Shown: positions 56,351-64,000 of the stretch, piece by piece
Layout: the number at the start of each line of letters is the position of its first letter
How positions within the stretch are numbered: the first letter of the stretch is position 1
Assembly (NCBI GenBank): GCA_006176705.1
Contig: QRFJ01000023.1
Span: 1,700,583-1,764,582 of the forward strand
Origin: Cocos nucifera
Lineage: Eukaryota > Streptophyta > Magnoliopsida > Arecales > Arecaceae
Reading direction: 5' to 3'
DNA length: 64,000 bases
Position numbers and translations under genes: made by a program
Notes under the pieces: generated by a model
Database searches by the model: none
What the model was told of the DNA's origin: nothing
Seen by the model: the letters and a program-made list of their open reading frames with translations, nothing else

Positions 56351-56837
56351 AGCCTCAAAATCTACGGCAAGCTCCGCTTTAGGAGATGAGATCGGCTCCG
56401 AGCGTCCGCATCAACCTCGGCTGCGGAAGATGAGATCGCCCCCGAGCACCCACATCAACCTCGACCGCAGGAGATGAGATCTCTCCCAAGCGACCGCGAA
56501 ATCTCGGCTGTAGGAGAGGAGGTCTCCCCCGAGTCAACTTTAGTTGATGGAGATAATGTCGCCCCCGAGGAGCTCAACTCCGACCTCGACCACAGGAGGC
56601 GAGATTTACTTCGGCTTCAACATCAGCTTCATCAATTTTGGCTGGAAACGAGTTCCATTTCAACTCCAAACATCGACCGAAGATGAGGTCTCCCCTAAGC
56701 CTCAGCTTTAACTTCAGCATCAACATTGGCTGGAGATGAGACCTCCCCCGAGCTTCAGCTATAATAAACGTGGAGCCCGGAAGGAGACTTTGACAGTCGC
56801 TTATTTTGGTACTCCCTTCCTTCAAATTTCGAACTCG

Positions 56838-56852
56838 AAAGTGGGGGACTAC
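56838..56852 (+). promoter_or_regulatory. Polypurine tract of Tat element 3
   Basis: AAAGTGGGGGACTAC directly before the TGTTGGGG start of the 3' LTR, the standard form in Tat elements. Confidence 0.9.
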
Positions 56853-58044
56853 TGTTGGGGATAAATTCCGCTCCTGTCGAAGCCCAGCTCGATGCTCAGC
56901 CTAATGCAATCAGTAGCCATAGAAGAGCTTCAGCGCACTGGTCTAGCCAAACTCCTTCAGTCGATCGAACTGCCTAGCGGCCGAACTCCCCAGCGCCCAG
57001 GCTCTAGGCCGAACTCCTACCGTCGGTCGAACTGCCTAGCGGTCGAACTCCCCAGCGCCCAAGCTCTGAGCCGAACTCCTACCATCGATCGAACTACCTA
57101 GCGGCCGAACTCCCCAGCACCCAAGCCTCGGGCCGAACTCCTACCACCGATCGAACTGCCTAGCGGTCGAACTCCCCAGCGCCTAAGCCCCGGGCCGAAC
57201 TCCTACCGTCGGCCGAACTGCCTAGCGGCCGAACTCCCCAGCGCCCAAGCCCCGGGCTGAACTCCTACCACCGGCCGAATTGCCTAGCTGCCGAACTCCC
57301 CAGCGCCCAGGCTCCGGGCCGAACTCCTACCGTCGGCCAAACTGCCTAGCAGCCGAGCTCCTTGCACTCCAAGCGGCCGAACTTCTTCAGGAGCTAAACT
57401 CCTTCCAAACACCTGTTCGGCCATCCGAGCTCCTACGAACTTCTTTACGGCCGAGCTTCCTCCGAGCTTTTCCTTCAGCCGAACTCTCCTACAAGTCCAA
57501 ACTTCTCTGGACGAACTGTCGCCTCCAACAAGATCGGACGATATGACCGCCACAACTAACGATGTCTTTCTCTCCGTACCGAATTCCATGCGGCCCACGA
57601 CTTGCCAGTATGGCTCCCACGATCCATCCGAACGATGCCTTCCTCTCCGTACCGAACTTCATGCGGCCCACGACTTGCCAGTATGGCTCTCACGATCCAT
57701 CAGACGATGCCTTCCTCTCCGTACCGAACTCCAAGCAGCCCCAACGACTCTCTGTCAGGCGGTATGGCCGTCACCATCAACTAAGCTCCGCCTATAAAGG
57801 ACCCTCCAAATACGTTGAACTCGGATCTCTCGAATCTCTAAGCTCTCCTCTTCCTCTTCAAGCTTCGAAACTCATCCCGAGCACTCCATTCTTGTTGGCC
57901 AAAAACTGACTTGACCGTCGGAGGGTCCTGCCGGAGCCACCCCCCACCAACTCCGGACGGGACTTCATTTTGCAGGTCCCCGGTGGCGACCCCATCGGCC
58001 TCCACTTCGGCTACCGACGATGATAACCAGTTTCTGCACCAACA
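56853..58044 (+). repeat. Tat element 3, 3' LTR
   Basis: 1,192 bp, TGTTGGGG ... CCAACA. It carries seven regular copies of the 62-bp unit (56970, 57032, 57094, 57156, 57218, 57280, 57342) and three of the 72-bp unit. It is slightly longer than the 5' LTR because of the repeat number. In its first ~108 bp it differs from the 5' LTR at about eight sites, six of them with T or A here against C or G there. Confidence 0.95.
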
Positions 58045-58575
58045 TCAGGTAAGTTTTATCCTAAAAGAGTACTTTGTATGCATGATCCAACATCATCATC
58101 AACTTCAATATCATCAAAAATATGCTTAGGCACCATCTTCATAATAACATCCCATTAAGGCTCCAAGGAATCACTAACATAGAAGACTTGACTAGCTTCA
58201 GAGGCAAGTATATACAGTTCTTCAATGCGAAGATGAAGTTGCATGTTAACGAGAGTAAAATCACACTCATCAGTCTTCATCCCAGACTGTAATAAGGTGT
58301 CAAATCAATCATACTTCATCAATACAATCCTTTCTTTAGAATAATAATTTAAGATGACTATCTTCTCCACCACACCATAATAGTTCAAATCCTTCGTACG
58401 AGGCTGTAAATCTCTCGAGCTAGCATAACACCAGTGGTGGTGCTCAATATGATGCCACTATTTTATATTACCATATTTACGGACTTGCTATGAATATTAA
58501 ACTTATAGCCGTTAATGACGAACTATTTATACTCATGCACGGTATGATTAGGACCCATTGAAAGAGCATGCACTT
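58045..58575 (-). pseudogene. CACTA main transposase, DUF4216-like C-terminal part
   Basis: In - strand order: EVHALSMGPNHTVHEYK, FVINGYKFNIHSKS, NSGIILSTTTGVMLARSRDL, NYYGVVEKIVILNYYSKERI, then KTDECDFTLVNMQL, YILASEASQVFYVSDSLEP and WDVIMKMVPKHIFDDIE. These are successive parts of the DUF4216 domain at the C-terminus of plant CACTA transposases. Several codons are stops where Gln or Trp is expected. Upstream (higher coordinates) no transposase_21 or DUF4218 domain follows: the sequence passes straight into low-complexity DNA. The gene is therefore internally deleted and also cut at 58045 by the inner Tat element. Confidence 0.8.
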
Positions 58576-58605
58576 CAGAACTCACATTAATGATCCCTGA
58601 TCCCT

Positions 58606-58885
58606 CTCTTCCTCTCTCGATCTCCCTCATCGGTGAGGTCGGATCCCCTCCCTCCCTTTCTTCCTTTCTCGATCTCCCTCGCCAGCGATGCTGAAGAGGT
58701 CGAACCCCTCCCTCCCTCTCTCACTCTCTCAATTTTCCTCATCGATAAGGTCGGACCTCCTCCCTCCCAGTGATGCTGGCAAGATCGGACCCCCTTCCTC
58801 CCTCTCTCTCTCTCGATCTCCCTCGCCAGTGACGGTGGCAAGGTCGAACCCCTCCCTCCCTCTCTCCCTCTTTCTTTCTTAGTTT
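58606..58885. repeat. Degenerate minisatellite, CCCTCCCTCTCTC-rich
   Basis: About five units of 50-70 bp with the core CTCGATCTCCCTCGCCAG-GATG and GGTCGGACCCC(T)CCCTCCCTC, at about 58616, 58673, 58730, 58775 and 58815. Interior of the CACTA element. The - strand frame over it is an artefact of repetition. Confidence 0.82.
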
Positions 58886-58889
58886 CGAA

Positions 58890-59280
58890 TCTCAAAATCG
58901 GGTCCAGATATCTAGGATCTATTAGGATTCGGATCTGATACTTTAAGTATGGACCCATCAGCTATTCAGGTTTGGGTCTGATATCAATAATTAAAATCGG
59001 ATCCAAATCTAAATATTCAAGTTTCAATCCGAATCCGATCCATTGATAGGTCTAGTCCAGTGATTAATAAATAATACTATGAAATTAAAATAAAAATTAT
59101 ACCTATAGCTACAGAGAGAAGGTCGTACCGAAAGCTCCGAGGGTTGTCGATGATGGTGCTAAAGAAAGATGATGGCGCTAGAGGTAACATGCGAAATAAA
59201 AGCAAGATAATGAGATACAGAAAGAAGAAAAAGAAAAAAAAGGAAAGAGAGAGAGGGAGACGGAGGGAGAGGGGATCCAG
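58890..59280. other. CACTA interior, non-coding
   Basis: Contains GGATCCGAAT / ATTCGGATC type short repeats (58900-59045). No gene. Confidence 0.4.
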
Positions 59281-59755
59281 AGGGGTGCCGTGATGGGAAG
59301 GCCAGGGGAGGGGGAGGGCAGGGGGCGGGCAGCTAGGGATGGGAGGGCAGGGGGCTGGCGGCAGTGGTCGGGGAGGGCAGGGGTGGGGCGCCGGGGATGG
59401 GGAGGGCAGGGGATGGGTGACGGTGGTTGAGGATGGGAAGGGCAAGGGGCAGCGATCGAGGAGGGTAGGGGGTGGACCAGGGATGGGGAGGGCAGGGGGT
59501 GGCGACAGTCGGGGATGGGAAGGGTCGTGCAGGGGTGGGATGGGCGGGGGGTGGGCAAAGACCACCGGGAAGGTGCCAGCGCGGGGGGGGACGAGCGGGA
59601 GGGGGGTGGCATGGCACGAGCAGGAGGCGGTAGCTACTGGGGATGGGGAGGCGAAGGGGGAGGAGGGGCACCGAGAGGTGGGGCCGGTCGGGGGGGAAGG
59701 AGGGGTGGCACCATCCGAGGGGGAGGACTTAGGTGGAGTCTCATCGGTGACTGAG
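59280..59755. repeat. Strand-asymmetric G-rich low-complexity block
   Basis: Almost 480 bp dominated on the + strand by runs of three or more G separated by short spacers (GGGAGGGCAGGGGGCTGG-like). Its complement gives a long Pro-rich open frame (59077-59817), which is a composition artefact. It has many possible G-quadruplexes on the + strand. Confidence 0.88.
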
Positions 59756-59818
59756 AAGAGGGGAGAGAGAGAGCACACACGCACGAAAGAAAAGAAAAAA
59801 TTGCATATTTTTAACATA

Positions 59819-61260
59819 ACCTACAGCAGCAGTTTTTGAATCACTACTATAAATCTATAATAATGGTTATTGAAAATTGCTACAATAGATCTACGACAGT
59901 GGTTTTCTAACCGCTACCATCGATATACAGTAGCGATTTTCAATAACCACTGCCGTAGGTTGAAAATAATTTTTTTTTATTTTTTTAAATATTATATAAT
60001 TTTAAAATTTAATACTCATCTTCATCATTTATTATCTAAATAAATTTATTAGAGTATCGTCATAAAAGATCATCTCGATCCGATGGCCCTAGTTTCATCG
60101 ATCAAAAAAATTTAATTTCGACGATCATAAATGATGATGCGATGATCTGATAGATGGAGACCTTCGATTGATCCAAAAATTTACAACAATAATTTTGATG
60201 ATATTTATAGCATACTATCAAAGTTTTAATTCAATCGAATATTATTATCATGGTTAATTTAGTACAGAATGATTTCAATCGTTAAATTAGAAATAAATGA
60301 TCAATAGACTAAATGGTGTTCGATTATGAGATAATTTTTTAGCTAAATGATCTTTGCTATAATTTTAATCATTTTATATGGCAATGATAGTAAAATTTAA
60401 ATTATTTTCGTATGAACTATTCATGTTAAGCAGATATTATAAAAGCACGAGCATAACAACCAACGGAGTTTAAAAATGATTATCAGACGATATATAGTTT
60501 TAGATCATTCTTAGTCTCACGAGTTGAATTTTATAATCGCCATTATAAAAAATGATTAAAGTAGTAGCCAAGATCATTTATAAAAAAAATTATCTCATAA
60601 TCGGACACCGTCTGATCCTTTGATCACTCGTTTATCATTTAATAATCGAAATTAATTTATAATAAATTGATCAAGATAACGATATCCGATTAAAGTGAAA
60701 CTTTGATAGTACGCTACAAATATAATCAAAATCATCATTATAGATTTTTGAATCCATCGAAGATCTTCATCTATCAGATCATTGCATCATCATTCATGAT
60801 CATCAAAATCAAATTTTTCTGATCGATGAAGCTAGGACCATCGGATCGAGGCGACCTTTTGCGATGACACTCTAATGATAATTATTTAGATAATAAATGA
60901 TAAAGATGAATATTAAATTTTAAAATTATATAATATTTAGAGAAAAAAATATATATGATAGTAGTTATAAATAATCTCTGCCATAGATCGACTTATAGCA
61001 GTAGTTACAAGGAACCACTGCTATAGAATCGATCTATAGCAGCAATTTTTCTAACGCTGCTATAGGTCCGACCTATAGCAGCGGTTGTCATTAACCGCTG
61101 CTATAGATCGGATCTATTATAGCAGTTACAAAGAACCACTACCATAGGTCGACCTATAATAGCGATTTTTTATAACTGCTGCCATAGGTCAATGTATAGT
61201 AGCGATTCTTTTTAACCGTTGTCATAGTATGCGCTGCCATAGGCTCTTTTTGTAATAGTG
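59819..61260. repeat. Long inverted repeat (foldback) at the CACTA right end
   Basis: Left arm 59819 to about 60400, right arm about 60524 to 61260, centre near 60462. Matched points: ATATTATATAATTTTAAAAT at 59989 against its complement ending about 60940; CTGATAGATGGAGACCTTCG (60147) against CGAAGATCTTCATCTATCAG (to 60777). Outside the unique arms both sides carry CACTA subterminal repeats; only the right arm has the CACTA tip. The arms of over 400 bp are similar at most positions but not identical. Confidence 0.88.
60960..61260. repeat. CACTA right end and subterminal repeats
   Basis: About ten copies of CTATAGCAGCGGTT-like motifs in both orientations, then GCCATAGGCTCTTTTTGTAATAGTG, the inverted CACTA tip. 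Followed by AAG (61261-61263). Confidence 0.9.
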
Positions 61261-62560
61261 AAGATCTTGCATTTCTCATAATTCTATGGTGAGAATAGCA
61301 TTCTCGATTGCCTCTTTGATAACCTCATAGTCGTCAAACATGCAGCACTTGAGAGCCCTCGATGAGCGATCATCTGGATCGATCGGATGATGGATAGAAG
61401 CCTTCTCGATTGGACCGATTGATGATCGATGTCGTTCCCCTTTTTCACTCCTGGGAGGTGACAAGGATGGAATAGGAGTTATCGAAGACATCATCGGCAC
61501 ATGCAGGCTTATCGGGCCAGGGGCTTAGGCCAAAGTAACTGTCTTGATCGATGACTCCCCCCCAATCAGAGGAGCAAGCATAGGGATCTTCTTGAGCAAA
61601 GGTTCCCGATCCTCTCTCATAGCCCTTGCCTAACTAGCTCCCCCCACCTTCAATTTTCTTGAGGCATCGGCAGAAGCTTTTCCCTTCTTGAGGAGGTTTT
61701 GTTTCATCTCCGCCGCATCCTCGGGCCTCATCTCTACAACTACCGAAGCATGTTCAAAAATGAGATATGATAAAGAAAAAAACAACAAGCAAATGCCACT
61801 CATCCCTGGGGTCGGCTCGACTGAATCCTGCATTGAAAAGGGCCTCATCGCCCACTAACTCATATGCATGCGAAGGAACCTTAAAACGACACTGGAGAAC
61901 CTGAAAGCGCTCCTCCTCCTTGTCCCTCAACATCAGGATTGAGAGCATGAATTTCTCTGGTCGACCCCAATTCCATAAATTCCAGCCGTGAAAAGAAGAG
62001 TAGGATATAAGAATGAAGCGCTCTTTCTATGCATGAATAGAAGACGGTACCCTTGTAATTAGGAGAGAAACCTCCTTCTGAATCATAACGTACCACCAAT
62101 CTACGGTACGAGGGTGCCTCTTAAGAGTAAAGAAGGAGCGGAAAAAAAAAATAGAAGGTTGGACCTCTGCCATTACACAAAGGACCAGAAAACTACAATA
62201 AACCTAAATGAATTAGGGGTAACTTTATATAGGGAGAGGCCATAAAATCGAAAAATATCAAAAATGAGTGGGTGAATAGGAAGTCTCAGGACCACTCGAA
62301 GTGCCTCCTCATTCACTCCAATGCGGCCTGGGGGAGGAACATTAATCCGGTCGTTGACCCCCGGAAGTACTAGATTAAACTTTGGAGGATGCCATACAGG
62401 ATACGGACCCTGCTCAAATCCTCCAAGGTCATTAGCAAGTTGATTCTCTCCGATCCTGGGGGAGCATCAATCGCGGATCTAAATGACCCCTTGTAAAGGG
62501 ATGACTATCCCCAACTCCACGAGAACTTATCATCTGCGAACACTCAGATCAACGCCCAAT
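61261..62560 (-). pseudogene. Antisense gene of Tat element 2, N-terminal part (PF04195-like domain)
   Basis: In - strand order from about 62480: IGENQLANDLGGFEQGPYPV, VPPPGRIGVNEEALRVVLRL, PIHPLIFDIFRFYGLSLYKV, TPNSFRFIVVFWSFV (to 62175). This is the 'putative gypsy-type transposase' domain (PF04195), with its PPPG, P-h-H-P and TPNS-R hallmarks. After a frame change come AEVQPSIFFFRSFFTLKRHP and DWWYVMI (62060-62160), then QVLQCRFKVPSHAYELVGDE (about 61860) and a Lys/Ser-rich part. The last piece, 61276-61500, reads DDRSSRALKCCMFDDYEVIK and runs into the CACTA end. It continues at 45529. The family name is historical; no catalytic role is established. The start codon is not certain. Confidence 0.78.
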
Positions 62561-63070
62561 AGACCTTCGTGAAGAAGGAAGAAAGAAGGACAAAAAAGAC
62601 CCCAAAAAGAGGTCGAAGAAACCCACCTATAAGATGGATGGAAGTGAGAGTGGGGAATGACTAGAGAGCACTACATAGAAAATGGCAGGAGCACAGGCAA
62701 CAATTCGAATGGAAGGGACTGAAAAAGGGCGGTCTCTTCTCCCTCCCTATAGCCATGAAAAGCCACTTATGCATGAAAAATGGTGAATCATCCTTTGCCA
62801 GGCAGTCGCCTGCATGTAGTGCTCTACCGTTGGTCCCCTATGACCGTCATTTGATTGGATCGGTGTGACATGCCCAACAAAAAATCTATGGGATTTCCAA
62901 ACTGGAGCGCATTTAATCTTCCAAATAATGGCACGGTTGTGCTGCCTCGTGCCCTCCTCTAAAGTCGCACGTGTTCCTCCGATCGAAGATCCCCCCACGT
63001 TCCTGGATAACTCATGCTCAACTACTTCCTTTGCCCAATCAATAACTTGGACTCAAGAGTAGGGAGCATG
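62561..63070. other. 3' region of Tat element 2 before the 3' LTR
   Basis: Upstream region (5' leader) of the antisense gene and 3' UTR of the sense transcript. Purine-rich AAGAGTAGGGAGCATG (63055-63070) precedes the LTR and is the probable polypurine tract. An 83-codon - strand frame (62747-62998) has no known relative. Confidence 0.5.
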
Positions 63071-64000
63071 TGCTGGGGAAATCCACACAGCTCAGTAACG
63101 TGAAAGAGATCCAAGGCCCAAAAAGCTGGAGCACCACATCGCCCCTAGCTCTACGATATGGGTCCTTTTGATCGACCACTCCTTAGATCGAGGGAAGCCG
63201 ACCCAAACTCTATGGTCATCCACGACAACCCATCTCCTGTGCCGCCGAAGACCCATCGATCGAATTTCAAGGACTCCCCCCATCCGAAGCCCTCGGCCCT
63301 CAACCGATTGACTCCCCCTCGGTCCCATCAAGTCACGTCGCTTCAGGCGCGCTCAATTGTTAAGTTGCATGCCATATTAGAAAAGCACATCACATCAAAT
63401 CATCTTGACAATCACTTATCGCACCATGGGACCATTAAATGCTCCGCTCACAGGTGATAAATGACCATTGCAATGAACGTCGATGGGATTTGACTGAGAG
63501 GACTGGCATGACGGTCGGTGGGGTCTCTCCTCTCCTCTTCATCCCTCACGACCCCCCTCGAGAGACGATCCCGTATGCTGACCTCTGATCGATCGAGGCT
63601 GCACCCGATCGAAAAAGTAGCTGCCGACCAAGGTCCCACTAGAGACCACTAGGTACATCAAACACGTATGGCGGTATTCGCCACCTAGGACTTTGATAAG
63701 ATGACTTGACAGTCGACAAATAGGGTGTCCAGATAAAGTGATTCCCTAACATCCATTTATGATCAACAATCACCATTCAAGTGCCGTCTCGATTCTCAAA
63801 CCTACGCATGATAACTTGATCGCCTACTCACGAGAAACACGTTCCTCGAGGATCGCATGAGTGCCACGCTACATGATACTCCTAACTTCACATATAAAAG
63901 GAGATTAAAAGGAGACTCCAAAGAGGTATGAAAAATCTCTCGCCCTCACGTTCCTCTATCTATTGTATCACTTTTCTGACTTAAGCGTAAGAGAATTCTC
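63071..64000 (+). repeat. Tat element 2, 3' LTR (cut by the window end)
   Basis: TGCTGGGGAAAT onward matches the 5' LTR from 34939. The last bases (CTGACTTAAGCGTAAGAGAA) match about 35870, so roughly 110 bp of the LTR lie beyond the edge. TATA-like CATATAAAAG at 63891-63900. Confidence 0.92.

Larger units (their letters stand above)
55647..56852 (+). other. 3' region of Tat element 3
   Basis: Non-coding. 55728-56350 is a minisatellite. 56350-56780 holds degenerate GGAGATGAGATC-CCCCCGAGC repeats. It ends with the polypurine tract AAAGTGGGGGACTAC at 56838-56852. Confidence 0.8.
48784..58044 (+). mobile_element. Tat-type Ty3/gypsy element 3 (inner element)
   Basis: 9,261 bp: LTRs 48784-49936 and 56853-58044, primer site after the left LTR, gag-pol 50067-55646, a 1.2-kb 3' region with minisatellites, and the polypurine tract AAAGTGGGGGACTAC before the 3' LTR. 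Domain order and a second RNase H place it in Tat. It is GC-rich (most of its neighbours are AT-rich) and the best preserved of the three Tat elements, with intact YVDD, protease and integrase residues. It has no antisense gene. Stops and single-base indels still prevent a full polyprotein. Confidence 0.95.
45530..61260 (-). mobile_element. CACTA (En/Spm) DNA transposon with a nested Tat element
   Basis: Ends CACTACTATAG and, inverted, CACTATTACAA, with AAG duplications. Both ends carry many short subterminal repeats of the kind CTATAGCAGCGGTT in both directions. Length 15,731 bp, of which 9,261 bp is the inserted Tat element (48784-58044), leaving about 6.5 kb. Genes lie on the - strand: the DUF4216-like tail of the main transposase (58575 to about 48690) and a PF03004-like gene (47660-45909). 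The catalytic part of the main transposase is missing, so the element is non-autonomous. It is inserted in an exon of the antisense gene of Tat element 2. Confidence 0.92.
34939..64000 (+). mobile_element. Tat-type Ty3/gypsy element 2 (outer host of the nest), runs off the right edge
   Basis: 5' LTR 34939-35986, gag-pol 36052-41545, a long 3' region with a coding-strand minisatellite and an antisense gene, polypurine tract before 63071, and a 3' LTR cut by the window end. The LTRs align from TG(T/C)TGGG through the R/U5 motif TGACTT(G/A)AGCGT. Without the 15.7-kb CACTA insertion at 45530-61260 the visible part is about 13.3 kb, a normal size for a Tat element with extra genes. Gag and pol are heavily decayed. 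Confidence 0.9.

Noticed and set aside
58587..58958. 123-codon Arg/Glu/Gly-rich frame on the - strand
   Set aside because: Made of a degenerate CCCTCCCTCTCTC minisatellite; no domain.
59077..59817. 246-codon Pro-rich open frame on the - strand
   Set aside because: It is the complement of a G-rich low-complexity block; composition alone keeps the frame open.

Overview
The window is plant nuclear DNA made mostly of nested transposable elements, with one recognisable short gene of the host. The elements (Ty3/gypsy Tat type and chromovirus type, Ty1/copia, CACTA, hAT-like) and the single GC-rich short gene in AT-rich surroundings fit a flowering plant, probably a monocot. A palm is possible, but the sequence does not prove it. 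No rRNA, tRNA or CRISPR array was seen.

Layout. (1) 1-1190: decayed 3' end of a chromovirus pol on the + strand, followed by an LTR-like region to about 2600. (2) About 3000-12050: a decayed Tat element on the - strand, with pol ending at 3231, gag starting at 11549 and the LTR end at 11635. A probable solo LTR of a second gypsy family (about 7180-9925, + strand) interrupts its gag. (3) 12472-23328: a complete but inactive Ty1/copia element on the - strand, with 2.5-kb LTRs, an initiator-Met-type primer site and a 5-bp target duplication. (4) 23880-24795: a hAT-like element with decayed inverted repeats that carries a broken copy of part of a chloroplast-type FtsH protease gene. (5) 27151-27548: a small host gene resembling a plant mitochondrial complex I subunit, broken by one missing base. 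(6) 29891-30613: a Tat solo LTR with a perfect 5-bp target duplication.

(7) 34939 to beyond the right edge: a three-level nest. The outer Tat element (5' LTR 34939-35986, 3' LTR from 63071) carries gag-pol on the + strand. Downstream, on the - strand, it carries an antisense gene of the 'putative gypsy-type transposase' family (PF04195-like) with a coiled-coil C-terminal half. A CACTA transposon (45530-61260, AAG target duplication) is inserted in an exon of that antisense gene. The CACTA element holds a PF03004-like gene, only the C-terminal DUF4216-like end of the main transposase, G-rich and minisatellite DNA, and a roughly 1.4-kb foldback at its right end. A younger Tat element (48784-58044) is inserted in the CACTA transposase 3' end.

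Order of events: outer Tat, then CACTA, then inner Tat. The degree of decay agrees: the outer RT has lost its YxDD motif, while the inner one keeps it. All pol genes are broken by stops, many of the C-to-T or G-to-A kind expected from methylcytosine deamination, and by single-base indels, some of which could be assembly errors. The most unusual parts are the antisense gene and its interruption, the CACTA foldback, and the FtsH capture.
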